From positions 1,240,001 through 1,304,000 of the forward strand of contig NZ_CANKYW010000001.1 of NCBI RefSeq assembly GCF_947488135.1: 64,000 bases of DNA, given 5' to 3'. Position numbers and translations under genes: made by a program. The stretch is from an uncultured Marivita sp. (GTDB lineage: Bacteria; Pseudomonadota; Alphaproteobacteria; Rhodobacterales; Rhodobacteraceae). Shown piece by piece: positions 1 to 8,004 of this stretch; the first letter of the stretch is position 1; every line of letters starts with the position of its first letter. The notes beneath the pieces were generated by a model. The model worked only from the letters and a program-made list of their open reading frames with translations. It did not search any database and had not been told where the DNA came from.

Positions 1-2
1 TG

Positions 3-104
3 CGCAGCGATTTCAACGTGGGCAACTTCGCGCCTTTCGTCAGCGACGAGGTCGAGGTGCAAATTTCGATCGAAGCGATGAAGGTGACCGAAACAGATTC
101 CTGA
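3..104 (+). CDS. YceI-family protein (C-terminal end only)
   Basis: Only the last 33 residues are in the window. They read RSDFNVGNFAPFVSDEV followed by EVQISIEAMKV, which is the usual ending of the YceI lipocalin-like fold, a periplasmic polyisoprenoid-binding domain. The reading frame is open from the window edge and stops at a TGA. A strong hairpin terminator follows 27 bases later. The next gene, on the opposite strand, is a cytochrome b561 that carries its own YceI domain, so two YceI units sit tail to tail. The family call rests on a short C-terminal piece and on that neighbour. The upstream part of the gene and its signal peptide lie outside the window. Confidence 0.6.
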   Translation, partial: RSDFNVGNFAPFVSDEVEVQISIEAMKVTETDS

Positions 105-131
105 GAGAGCATTGGAATTCTGGTCATCAGG

Positions 132-160
132 AAACCCCGGGCGTCTTGCCCGGGGTTTTT
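132..160. terminator. Bidirectional Rho-independent terminator
   Basis: An 11-bp perfect stem (AAACCCCGGGC with GCCCGGGGTTT) closes on a 5-base loop and runs into a T tract on the plus strand. An A run on the other side gives it T-tract character on the minus strand too. It lies between two convergent genes, so it probably ends both transcripts. Confidence 0.85.
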
Positions 161-181
161 CGTGTCGGGCGGTGCTTGCGC

Positions 182-1390
182 CTACTGATCGCGGCGCTCG
201 GCAGTCAGGTCTACCGACACGATCACGTCGAACCCAAGCTGGCTTTCATCGGTCATGCTGTCACCGATGCCAAAATTCTGGCGGTCCAGCGTTGTGCTGC
301 CCTGCATCACCGCGATGCCGTCATCGACAGTCAACGTGAACGGCAGGGTGACGGGCTTCTCGACCCCTTTCAGGATCAAGGTTCCATCCGCCACGTAGCC
401 GGACTGATTGCTGAGGATATCCGCCGAAAACTGTGCGGTCGGAAAGGCGTCGGCGTTGAAATAATCCGCGCCAAGCGCCTGTGCCGTGACGGAGCCGAGA
501 GTGATCGAAGCGATTGCAATCTCGACGTCGACTGAACCCGCAGCTCCGTCGGTCACGGTGTCATCGAAGGTGATATCGGCAGTCCAGTCGCCGAAGGACC
601 CGGTCACATCCGCGCCCATCTGGCGCACGGTGATTGCAAGCGTGCCTTCGGTCACGACCCAGTCACTTTCGACCTCTTGCAATGCGGGGGCCTCGGCAGC
701 GATGGCTCCTCCCTGATTGTAGACTCCGAACAGGCTGCCGATGCCAAGGGCGGCGGCCCAGACCAAAGCGGCCAGCACGGGTGGCACGAGTTTGCGGGGG
801 CGGTGCGGTGGCGGTGTGGCCGTGACCCTGCGACGGGGCAGCATGCGGGCAAGCGTGTCATCCTTGTCGATCACCGTGTGCTTGATGGCGCCCGCGATGT
901 GCAGGATCAGGGAGACAACCAGCACCCGTTCGAACACGATGTGCAGACCGGCAGCGGTTTCGGCAAGCGCCAGGCTCTCCGGCACCAGCGGGAGGTTCTG
1001 TCCGAACGGCCACCAGATCGGCGCAAAGCCTTCGGTTGCGGCGTGGTGGATCCAGCCCGAAAGCGGGACCAGCACCAAAGACCCGTAGAGCAACCAATGC
1101 ACGATTTCGGCCAACAGCGTTTCGGTTCGTCTCTCGGGATGCAGCGGGGCGGGTTTCGGCTGGGTGATGGCCCAGGCGATGCGGGCAAGGGCGACGAAGA
1201 ACAGCGTGACACCGACCGTCTTGTGCAGCGAAAACAGCCACGCCTTGTCGGCCAATTGTTCCGCCGTGTCATAGGGCAGGTCATTGGCGATGATCCCAAG
1301 AGGGATGACGATGAGGATGCCGAGCGCAGTCAGCCAGTGGAAGCTCTTGGCGACAAAGCCGTACTGCGCGGATGTGTTGGTGGCGGGCAT
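182..1390 (-). CDS. Cytochrome b561 domain fused to a YceI domain
   Basis: This 402-residue protein joins two units. Residues 1-175 are a four-helix cytochrome b561-type domain, with candidate haem histidines at H18, H56, H98 or H115/H116, H150 and H164. A fifth hydrophobic segment spans about 203-222. Residues 240-400 form a YceI-type beta-barrel domain that would face the periplasm. The likely role is electron transfer from quinol at the inner membrane, coupled to a lipid- or quinone-binding periplasmic domain; the coupling is inference. The ATG was chosen because the mature b561 motif begins just after it and a GGGAGG ribosome-binding site precedes it. The frame stays open further upstream, but that part has no b561 similarity. 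The adjacent free-standing YceI gene is convergent. Confidence 0.85.
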   Translation of the reverse strand: MPATNTSAQYGFVAKSFHWLTALGILIVIPLGIIANDLPYDTAEQLADKAWLFSLHKTVGVTLFFVALARIAWAITQPKPAPLHPERRTETLLAEIVHWLLYGSLVLVPLSGWIHHAATEGFAPIWWPFGQNLPLVPESLALAETAAGLHIVFERVLVVSLILHIAGAIKHTVIDKDDTLARMLPRRRVTATPPPHRPRKLVPPVLAALVWAAALGIGSLFGVYNQGGAIAAEAPALQEVESDWVVTEGTLAITVRQMGADVTGSFGDWTADITFDDTVTDGAAGSVDVEIAIASITLGSVTAQALGADYFNADAFPTAQFSADILSNQSGYVADGTLILKGVEKPVTLPFTLTVDDGIAVMQGSTTLDRQNFGIGDSMTDESQLGFDVIVSVDLTAERRDQ

Positions 1391-1542
1391 GACAGCCTCC
1401 CGAAGGTCAAATTGAGATGCGCATGAGCTATCGTGATCTTGGGCGGCTGCAATCTTCGCCAATGCACAGGTTGCGTGCAGCAACATTGCGTCGCGCCCAT
1501 GCGGGATGTATGGGCTTGTGCCGACAGAACGTGGAGACAGCG

Positions 1543-2478
1543 ATGAGCCGAGCTTTTCTTTTTCCCGGGCAGGGGGCGCAGACCATTGGCATGGGGCGGG
1601 ATCTGGCAGAGGCCTATCCAACGGCACGCGCCGTGTTCGAAGAGGTGGACGACGCGCTGGGCGAAAAGCTGAGCGCGTTGATCTGGGACGGCGAGATCGA
1701 GACGCTCACCCTGACGGCGAACGCGCAGCCCGCGCTGATGGCCACGTCGCTTGCAGCGATGCGCGCTTTGGAGGCCGAAGGGGTCGGCGTGACCTCTGCG
1801 GCGTATGTGGCGGGGCATTCGCTGGGCGAGTATTCGGCCCTGACGGCAGCGGGGGCGCTGTCGGTCTCGGACGCGGCCCGATTGCTGCGCGCGCGCGGGA
1901 CCGCAATGCAGGACGCGGTGCCGGTGGGTGTCGGCGCGATGGCGGCGATCCTGGGCCTTGGGCTGGACGAGGTGCGCAAGGTGGCCGAGGCTGCGTCGCA
2001 GGGCGAGGTCTGTGCGGCGGCCAATGACAACGATCCGGGGCAGGTGGTCGTCTCGGGCCACAAGGCGGCGGTCGAACGCGCCGTCGATCTGGCGAAAGAG
2101 GCAGGTGCCAAACGCGCGCTGCTTTTGCCGGTCAGCGCCCCGTTCCACTGCGCGCTGATGGCTCCGGCGGCGGAGGCGATGCAGGCCGCACTTGCGGATG
2201 TGGAGATCAATGCGCCCTTGGTGCCCGTGGTGGCGAATGTCCGTGCCGAGGCGGTCAGCGATCCTGAAACCATCCGCGCACTGCTGGCCGAACAGATCAC
2301 CGGCGCGGTGCGCTGGCGCGAATCCGTCAGTTGGATGGTGGCGCAGGGTGTGAGTGATTTCTGGGAGATCGGGGCTGGCAAGGCGTTGATCGGGATGGTG
2401 CGCCGGATCGAACGCGCGGCGGAGACACGGGCAGTGGGGACGGCGGCAGATGTGCAGGCGGTCGCCCAGGACGCCTAA
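1543..2478 (+). CDS. fabD: Malonyl-CoA:ACP transacylase
   Basis: This 311-residue enzyme moves malonyl groups from CoA to acyl carrier protein, the entry step to type II fatty acid elongation in the cytoplasm. GQGAQ lies at residues 9-13. The nucleophile motif GHSLGEYSAL puts the catalytic serine at S93, and H202 in APFHCALM is the partner histidine, close to the positions in E. coli FabD (92 and 201). The ATG has GGAG about seven bases upstream. It opens the fabD-fabG-acpP cluster and is followed by a 91-base gap holding a long hairpin before fabG. Upstream lies a 150-base divergent region shared with the b561-YceI gene. Confidence 0.97.
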   Translation: MSRAFLFPGQGAQTIGMGRDLAEAYPTARAVFEEVDDALGEKLSALIWDGEIETLTLTANAQPALMATSLAAMRALEAEGVGVTSAAYVAGHSLGEYSALTAAGALSVSDAARLLRARGTAMQDAVPVGVGAMAAILGLGLDEVRKVAEAASQGEVCAAANDNDPGQVVVSGHKAAVERAVDLAKEAGAKRALLLPVSAPFHCALMAPAAEAMQAALADVEINAPLVPVVANVRAEAVSDPETIRALLAEQITGAVRWRESVSWMVAQGVSDFWEIGAGKALIGMVRRIERAAETRAVGTAADVQAVAQDA

Positions 2479-2502
2479 CGCGCCCCCAGAATTTTATGGC
2501 CA

Positions 2503-2538
2503 GGGCCAAGAATCTTCGTACGAAGATTCTCAAGGCCC
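2503..2538. repeat. Long palindromic hairpin between fabD and fabG
   Basis: A perfect 22-bp palindrome (AGAATCTTCGT and its complement) occupies 2509-2530. GGGCC at 2503-2507 and GGCCC at 2534-2538 extend the stem across a small internal loop. The core TTCGTACGAA recurs in another palindrome near 23.3 kb. There is no T tract, so a simple terminator is unlikely. It could stabilise or process the fabD-fabG transcript, or be a REP-like repeat. Confidence 0.85.
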
Positions 2539-2569
2539 AAGGTTAAAACCGGATGAAGAGGAGCAAGAG

Positions 2570-3307
2570 ATGTTCGATTTGACAGGCAAGAACGCGCTGG
2601 TGACCGGCGCATCGGGCGGCATCGGTGGCGAAATCGCCCGCGCGCTGCACGCAGCCGGGGCGACGGTCGGGCTCTCGGGCACCCGCACCGAACCCCTTGA
2701 GGCTCTGGCCGCCGATCTTGGGGACCGCGCCCATGTGCTGCCCTGCAACCTGAGCGACGCGGACGCGGTCACAGCACTGCCGAAACAGGCGGCTGAGGCG
2801 ATGGGGGGGGTCGAGATCCTCGTGAACAACGCAGGGATCACCCGCGACAACCTCTTCATGCGCATGTCGGACGAGGAATGGCAGTCGGTGATCGATGTGA
2901 ACCTGACCGCGACGTTCAAGCTTTGCAAAGGCGTGCTGCGCGGCATGATGAAGGCGCGCTGGGGGCGGATCGTGAATATCTCGTCCGTGGTCGGTGCCAC
3001 CGGCAACCCGGGGCAGGGCAACTACGCCGCCGCCAAGGCGGGCATGGTGGGCATGTCCAAGTCGCTGGCCTACGAGGTCGCGAGCCGCGGCATCACGGTA
3101 AACGCCGTGGCCCCCGGTTTCATCGAAACCGCGATGACCGACAAACTGACCGAAGATCAGAAATCCGCCATCCTGACACAGATTCCCACCGGTCGCATGG
3201 GCACCCCCGAAGAGATCGCGGCGGCGGTGCTTTATCTTGCCAGCCCCGAGGCCGCTTATGTCACCGGAACCACGCTGCATGTGAACGGCGGCATGGCAAT
3301 GCTCTGA
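2570..3307 (+). CDS. fabG: 3-oxoacyl-ACP reductase
   Basis: This 245-residue NADPH-dependent short-chain dehydrogenase reduces 3-oxoacyl-ACP in the fatty acid elongation cycle. The Rossmann motif TGASGGIG is at residues 12-19, NNAGIT follows, and the catalytic Ser/Tyr/Lys set ends in YAAAK. The length and the C-terminal ending VTGTTLHVNGGMAML are standard for FabG. The ATG was chosen for its strong AGGAG site and its family-typical N-terminus; the frame runs open further upstream through the hairpin without family similarity. It sits between fabD and acpP, which supports the fatty acid role over other SDR functions. Confidence 0.96.
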   Translation: MFDLTGKNALVTGASGGIGGEIARALHAAGATVGLSGTRTEPLEALAADLGDRAHVLPCNLSDADAVTALPKQAAEAMGGVEILVNNAGITRDNLFMRMSDEEWQSVIDVNLTATFKLCKGVLRGMMKARWGRIVNISSVVGATGNPGQGNYAAAKAGMVGMSKSLAYEVASRGITVNAVAPGFIETAMTDKLTEDQKSAILTQIPTGRMGTPEEIAAAVLYLASPEAAYVTGTTLHVNGGMAML

Positions 3308-3394
3308 TTTCATGGGGGAAAGCGGCACCGTGCAGGTGCAGAAACCGCTGAAAACGCGGAGGTTTTCCCATGCAGGTCTTTGTATTGAAAGCGT

Positions 3395-3422
3395 TTGCCA
3401 TCCCTGTCCCATGTGCTATAGC
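3395..3422 (+). promoter_or_regulatory. Putative acpP promoter
   Basis: TTGCCA and TATAGC are separated by 16 bases, about 150 bases ahead of acpP, in the 267-base fabG-acpP gap. Acyl carrier protein is needed in far larger amounts than FabD or FabG, so a private promoter is expected. The match is only moderate. Confidence 0.4.
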
Positions 3423-3574
3423 GGCGCAGGTTTTGGACCAGCCCCGTCACGGGGCACCTTCGGTCTTTCGCGGCTCAAGCGGGACGCAAACCGACGCCCG
3501 CAAGGGCAAGATCAATTCCGCCCGGGCGAGGGCTAACCCGGCCACCGCGCCGACGAAACTGTGAGGAAGAAAAC

Positions 3575-3808
3575 ATGAGCGACGTCGCAGATCGCGTTAA
3601 GAAAATTGTTGTCGAGCACCTTGGTGTGGAAGAAGACAAGGTCGTCGAGAATGCGTCCTTCATCGACGATCTGGGCGCAGACAGCCTCGACACGGTCGAG
3701 CTGGTCATGGCCTTCGAGGAAGAGTTCGGCATCGAGATCCCGGACGATGCAGCCGAAACCATCCAGACCTTCGGCGACGCGGTGAAGTTCATCAAAGAAG
3801 CGCAGTAA
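3575..3808 (+). CDS. acpP: Acyl carrier protein
   Basis: This 77-residue acidic four-helix protein carries acyl chains on 4'-phosphopantetheine. The attachment serine is S37 in the motif GADSLDTVE. Size, charge and sequence match bacterial AcpP throughout. The start has a GAGGAAG site just upstream. It follows fabD and fabG but with a long spacer that probably contains its own promoter, and it ends in a strong terminator. It is the hub for fatty acid, lipid A and lipoate synthesis. Confidence 0.98.
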   Translation: MSDVADRVKKIVVEHLGVEEDKVVENASFIDDLGADSLDTVELVMAFEEEFGIEIPDDAAETIQTFGDAVKFIKEAQ

Positions 3809-3833
3809 ACACTGCGACCTTCGGATTTCTCGG

Positions 3834-3863
3834 AAAACGCGCTCTGGCTCAGGGCGCGTTTTT
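3834..3863 (+). terminator. acpP terminator
   Basis: AAAACGCGC pairs with GCGCGTTTT, extended by three further pairs including one G-T, around a 5-base loop. The stem runs into a T tract 26 bases after the acpP stop. Confidence 0.85.
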
Positions 3864-3979
3864 CATTTGGGTGTTTGGGTCGAAATTCGCGCTGATTTGA
3901 GTAGCTGCCAGAGTTCGGCTACGCGGACGAACCAGCCGTTCGAAACAGCTAGCCTAATTTCGGTTCTGGTCGCCGAACA

Positions 3980-4408
3980 TCAATCGGTTACGAGTTCACC
4001 GCTTCCGCCGGACCTTTCTGGCATATCGCGAAACTTGGGTAGGTCGTCCTGCAGTGAAAGCACACGTTCGCTGTAATTGATGTGCATGGTTGGACGGAAA
4101 CTGAAGTCTGCTAACACGCCTCCAAAAATATCATAGTACCGCCCTTTAGGGACGAACGTACACACAGCCCCACCACATACCTGGCAGCTGAATTTCCCGC
4201 CTTCAGAATGACCAGTGATTGAAAAGCGGTGTAACTTCTCAGATCCGCTGAGAAACCTTACCCTATCTTCCGGCCATAAAATGCAGGCGGTGACCGGTTG
4301 CCCCGACCATCGTCGGCAACTCGTGCAATGGCAATAGCACTGGATCGCCGGATCGCCATCGGCGACGAGTTTGACGTGCCCGCAATAGCAGCTCGCATGA
4401 TGTCTCAT
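3980..4408 (-). CDS. GFA-family zinc protein
   Basis: This 142-residue protein has the cysteine pattern of the GFA (glutathione-dependent formaldehyde-activating enzyme-like) fold: CYCG near residues 7-10, CYCHCTSC at about 24-31, and CQVCGG later. These cysteines bind zinc in the family. The substrate of most members is unknown, so formaldehyde activation should not be assumed. The ATG has AGGAG at good spacing; a TTG two codons upstream is too close to that site. Base composition is visibly more AT-rich than that of its neighbours, and the flanking DNA shares this, which suggests recent acquisition. It lies convergent to acpP and stands alone. Confidence 0.8.
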   Translation of the reverse strand: MRHHASCYCGHVKLVADGDPAIQCYCHCTSCRRWSGQPVTACILWPEDRVRFLSGSEKLHRFSITGHSEGGKFSCQVCGGAVCTFVPKGRYYDIFGGVLADFSFRPTMHINYSERVLSLQDDLPKFRDMPERSGGSGELVTD

Positions 4409-4550
4409 AACCAAGAGCTCCTAGTTTCTCTATTTCTTAAGGAAAATCCTAGCAGACATTTCTGCATTGCGCAGCATGAGTCAAAATGGACTCAGTCCCG
4501 ACCTTCGCCGCATCGCAACACCCCATGCTAATAGCAGGGCGTGCAACGGA

Positions 4551-5357
4551 TCAGACCGTCTTCTCCGCCCGCTTCGCCGCATCCCAAAGTGCGTCCATTT
4601 CCACCAGATCGCTTTGCGCAGGCGTCCTGCCCCGCTCGGCCAGCGCCGTTTCGATGCTTTCGAACCGGCGGGTGAACTTGGCGTTTGCGGCGCGCAGGGC
4701 GGCTTCGGGATCAAGACCCATGTGGCGGCCGAGGTTGACCATCACGAAGAGCAGGTCTCCGAATTCCTCGAACCGCTCGGCCTCGTCCTGCACCTCGCGC
4801 AGTTCCTGTGCCTCTTCGACGATTTTGTCCAACACCTCGTCCGTCGAGGGCCAGTCGAACCCCACCCGCGCGGCGCGGTTTTGCAGTTTCAGCGCGCGGG
4901 TCAGCGCAGGCAGGCCCCTTGCCACACCGTCGAGCACGCCGCGCTGCGCCTGGCCCGCACGTTCGGCGGCCTTGATCTGTTCCCAATCCTGCACCTGCTG
5001 GTCTGCGGATTTGTCCCGGCTCTCGTCTCCGAACACATGCGGGTGCCGGGCGACCATCTTGTCGCTGATCGCATTGGCCACGTCGTCGAAGCTGAACATC
5101 CCGGCCTCTTCGGCCATCTGGGTGTGGTAGACCGACTGCAACAAGAGATCGCCCAATTCGCCCTTCAACTCGCCCCAGGCCTCGCGCTCGATGGCATCGG
5201 CGACCTCGTAGGCTTCCTCAATCGTGTAGGGCGCGATGGAGGTGAAATCCTGTTCGATGTCCCAGGGGCAGCCGGTTTCGGGATCGCGCAGGCGGCGCAT
5301 GATTTCGAGCAATCTGGGCATCCCGCCCTCGGGATCGTGGATCAGGTCATCTGTCAT
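4551..5357 (-). CDS. mazG: Nucleoside triphosphate pyrophosphohydrolase MazG
   Basis: This 268-residue protein hydrolyses NTPs and dNTPs to monophosphates and pyrophosphate, cleaning the nucleotide pool. It has two tandem MazG helical repeats. The first carries the metal-binding acidic set in YTIEEAYEVADAI and GELGDLLLQ; the second has EEAQELREV and EEFGDLLFVMVN. Length is close to E. coli MazG (263). The chosen ATG begins at MTDDLIHDPEGG; the frame stays open upstream but then overlaps the divergent amidohydrolase. It is not a toxin-antitoxin MazE/F component. Confidence 0.93.
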   Translation of the reverse strand: MTDDLIHDPEGGMPRLLEIMRRLRDPETGCPWDIEQDFTSIAPYTIEEAYEVADAIEREAWGELKGELGDLLLQSVYHTQMAEEAGMFSFDDVANAISDKMVARHPHVFGDESRDKSADQQVQDWEQIKAAERAGQAQRGVLDGVARGLPALTRALKLQNRAARVGFDWPSTDEVLDKIVEEAQELREVQDEAERFEEFGDLLFVMVNLGRHMGLDPEAALRAANAKFTRRFESIETALAERGRTPAQSDLVEMDALWDAAKRAEKTV

Positions 5358-5412
5358 TGCGGGTCTCCGTCGTTCGGGCTTAGATGCGGGAGGAACGGCA
5401 GGGAGTCCAGAC

Positions 5413-6573
5413 ATGGCCATCATCAACCGGATCGGGGAGTTTGCCCACGACATGACGGCGTGGCGGCGGCATTTGCACATGCATCCCGAACTGAGCCTCG
5501 ATTGCCATGACACGGCGGCCTTTGTCGTCGCACGGTTGAAAGAGTTTGGTGTTGACGAGATTCACGAGGGCATCGCGCAATCCGGTGTGGTGGCGCTGAT
5601 CCACGGCCAAGGGGACGGCCCTGTGACCGGCCTGCGCGCCGATATGGATGCGCTGCCGATCGAGGAAACCACGGGGGTCGATTATGCCTCGACCATTCCG
5701 GGCAAGATGCACGCCTGCGGCCATGACGGGCATACGACCATGCTTTTGGGCGCGGCGCGCTATCTTGCCGAGACACGCAAATTCAGGGGCACCGCTGCGC
5801 TGATCTTCCAACCGGCCGAGGAAACGGTGGGCGGCGCGCGGATCATGGTCGAAGAAGGCATCATGGACCGCTTCGGCATCGAAGAGGTCTACGCCCTGCA
5901 CACCGATCCCTTCACCGAGGCGGGTGTGTTCAACACCTGTCCTGGTCCGATCATGGCGGCGGTGGATGATTTCGAGATCACGATCACCGGCAAGGGTGGG
6001 CACGGGGCGTTTCCGCATACGACGCTCGATCCGGTGCCCTGCGGTCTGGCCATCGGGCAGGCGCTGCAAACCATCCCGTCGCGCAACGCCGATCCGCGCC
6101 TGCCACTGGTCGTGTCGCTGACCATCGTACAGACCGGCAGCGCCACTAACGTGATCCCCGAAACCATGCGGCTGGCGGGCACCGTGCGCAGCTTCGACGC
6201 GGATTTGCGCGACATGGTCGAACGCCGCTTTGCCGAGATCGTCGCGGGGCAGGCGGCGAGCTACGGCGTGACCGCCAAACTCGATTACATCCGCAACTAT
6301 CCGGCTACGATCAACCATGCCGACCAGACCGCGTTCGCCGTGAAAGTGGCATCCGAAATTGCCGGGGCCACCAATGTCATCAGCGACCGAAGCCCCGAAA
6401 TGGGGGCCGAGGATTTCTCCTACATGCTGGAGGCGCGCCCCGGCAGTTACCTGATGTTGGGGCAGGGGATCGGGCCGTCCTGCCATCACCCCGCGTTCAA
6501 CTTCAACGACGATGTCGCCCCCATCGGGGCGTCGTTCTTCGCGCGCCTCATCGAAACCCGACACGGAGTGTAA
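5413..6573 (+). CDS. M20-family amidohydrolase (hippurate hydrolase-like)
   Basis: This 386-residue zinc-type amidohydrolase belongs to the M20/ArgE/hippuricase group that cleaves N-acyl bonds of amino acids or related amides. Metal-ligand motifs are visible: GLRADMDALP, MHACGHDGH, QPAEE and MGAEDFSYM. The internal dimerisation domain (residues about 185-290) contains GKGGHGAFPH. The gene is divergent from mazG with 55 bases between them. The agmatinase start follows the stop by three bases, so the two are co-transcribed. That pairing suggests the substrate is an N-acylated or guanidino compound feeding the ureohydrolase, which is inference. Confidence 0.88.
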   Translation: MAIINRIGEFAHDMTAWRRHLHMHPELSLDCHDTAAFVVARLKEFGVDEIHEGIAQSGVVALIHGQGDGPVTGLRADMDALPIEETTGVDYASTIPGKMHACGHDGHTTMLLGAARYLAETRKFRGTAALIFQPAEETVGGARIMVEEGIMDRFGIEEVYALHTDPFTEAGVFNTCPGPIMAAVDDFEITITGKGGHGAFPHTTLDPVPCGLAIGQALQTIPSRNADPRLPLVVSLTIVQTGSATNVIPETMRLAGTVRSFDADLRDMVERRFAEIVAGQAASYGVTAKLDYIRNYPATINHADQTAFAVKVASEIAGATNVISDRSPEMGAEDFSYMLEARPGSYLMLGQGIGPSCHHPAFNFNDDVAPIGASFFARLIETRHGV

Positions 6574-6576
6574 GCC

Positions 6577-7539
6577 ATGGCCCTCGAAGACGCGAAAACC
6601 CAGATCGACCACGCCTTCACCCGCGACGACCTGAAGGGTGCCAGTTTCGAAAACGCCTTCGCCGGGGCCACGTCTTTCCTGCGCCGGAAATACACCAAGG
6701 ACCTGAGCAATGTGGATATCGCCATCACCGGCGTGCCCTTCGATCAGGCGGTGACGCACCGCACCGGCACACGCTTCGGCCCTCGCGCGATCCGCGAGGC
6801 GTCGAGCCTGCAACCTTATGACAAGCCCTATGGCTGGGATTACAATGTGCTCGAGGAATTCGCTATTGCGGATTATGGCGATCTGGCCTTCGACTATGCC
6901 AAAACGTCCGAATTCCCCGAAACGCTGAAAAACCACATCGCGGGGATTCTTGCGCAGGATACCGCGACCGTCACGCTGGGCGGCGACCACTTCATCACCC
7001 TGCCGATCCTGGAGGCTTACGCCGAGAAATACGGCCCCCTGAGCTTGCTGCAATTCGACGCCCATACCGACACTTGGGCCGATGACGACATGGATCGGAT
7101 CGACCACGGAACCTTCCTCTACAAGGCGGTCAAGCTGGGTCTGGTCGACCCGAGCCGGTCCGTGCAGGTCGGCATCCGTACCGACAACCCCGACACGCTG
7201 GGCTTCAACATCATCGACGCCCGCGACATGCACCGCATGGGCCCCGAAGCGGTGGCCGAGCAAATCTGTGAGATTCTCAAGGATTACCCGACATACCTCA
7301 CCTTCGACATCGACTGCCTTGATCCCGCCTTTGCGCCCGGCACGGGAACGCCCGTCTGGGGTGGCCCGTCAAGTGCCGACATGGCGGTCATCCTGCGGAA
7401 TATCGCCGGGATCGAGTTGATGGGCGGTGATGTGGTTGAAGTCAGCCCGCCATTCGATACATCGGGGGCGACGGCGATTGCGGGAGCCCATGTCGCGACG
7501 GAGATTCTGTCGCTCTGGGGATGGACCCGCCGCGCCTGA
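6577..7539 (+). CDS. speB: Agmatinase / ureohydrolase
   Basis: This 320-residue manganese ureohydrolase has all three family signatures: GGDHFITLP, QFDAHTDTW and DIDCLDPAFAPGTGTP. Members cleave a guanidino group to urea; agmatinase makes putrescine. Related enzymes act on guanidinobutyrate, guanidinopropionate or proclavaminate, and sequence inspection does not settle the substrate. The gene starts three bases after the M20 amidohydrolase stop, so it is translationally close to it. The symbol speB is used in the broad family sense. Confidence 0.87.
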   Translation: MALEDAKTQIDHAFTRDDLKGASFENAFAGATSFLRRKYTKDLSNVDIAITGVPFDQAVTHRTGTRFGPRAIREASSLQPYDKPYGWDYNVLEEFAIADYGDLAFDYAKTSEFPETLKNHIAGILAQDTATVTLGGDHFITLPILEAYAEKYGPLSLLQFDAHTDTWADDDMDRIDHGTFLYKAVKLGLVDPSRSVQVGIRTDNPDTLGFNIIDARDMHRMGPEAVAEQICEILKDYPTYLTFDIDCLDPAFAPGTGTPVWGGPSSADMAVILRNIAGIELMGGDVVEVSPPFDTSGATAIAGAHVATEILSLWGWTRRA

Positions 7540-7596
7540 AGTTCAGTGTGATTGAACACCGGGCACGTGCCCCATCGAGGCAAGGACAAGGACGTC

Positions 7597-8001
7597 GTGA
7601 AAGTGATATTCTGGGCGCTGGTACTGATTGTTTTGGGAGGGCTTGCCTGGATCAGGTTCGCACCCTCCGATCCGGCGGTCTGGCATGTCGACCCGAAAGT
7701 GACCTCGGATCAGGACCTGGCGGGCGGTGTCCGGCGGCGCATCCCGGCCGAAGACGGCACCTTCGCCGAACTGGACCGCATCATCCTCGCCACCCCGCGC
7801 ACCGAGGTGCTGGCCGGCAGCGTGGAAGAGGGCAAGGTCACCTACATCACCCGCTCGCAATGGATGGGGTTCCCGGACTACACCACGGTGATGAAGAACG
7901 AAGACGTGCTGGAGCTTTTTGCCCGCCTGCGGTTCGGCCAATCCGACATGGGGGTAAACAAGGCCCGTGTGGATGGGTGGCTGGAGCGGTTGGGCCGCTG
8001 A
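7597..8001 (+). CDS. DUF1499 family protein
   Basis: This 134-residue protein has one N-terminal membrane anchor (VIFWALVLIVLGGLAWI) and a DUF1499 body. The family ending is visible in ARLRFGQSDMGVNKARV, and TYITRSQWMGFPDY lies in the middle. The molecular role is unknown. A GTG start was chosen because it directly precedes the hydrophobic anchor and follows an AAGGACAAGG stretch; GTG at 7567 and TTG at 7552 remain possible. It follows speB by about 57 bases and may be read from the same transcript. Confidence 0.8.
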   Translation: MKVIFWALVLIVLGGLAWIRFAPSDPAVWHVDPKVTSDQDLAGGVRRRIPAEDGTFAELDRIILATPRTEVLAGSVEEGKVTYITRSQWMGFPDYTTVMKNEDVLELFARLRFGQSDMGVNKARVDGWLERLGR

Positions 8002-8004
8002 GGC

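Noticed and set aside
4551-5357. mazG as part of a toxin-antitoxin system
   Set aside because: MazG is a housekeeping nucleotide pyrophosphohydrolase. No MazE/MazF-like small genes are nearby.
5380-7263. A 600-plus-codon open frame on the minus strand opposite the amidohydrolase and agmatinase genes
   Set aside because: It mirrors two clear enzyme genes, has H/R/D-rich shadow composition and no recognisable domain. Long antisense frames are common in high-GC DNA.
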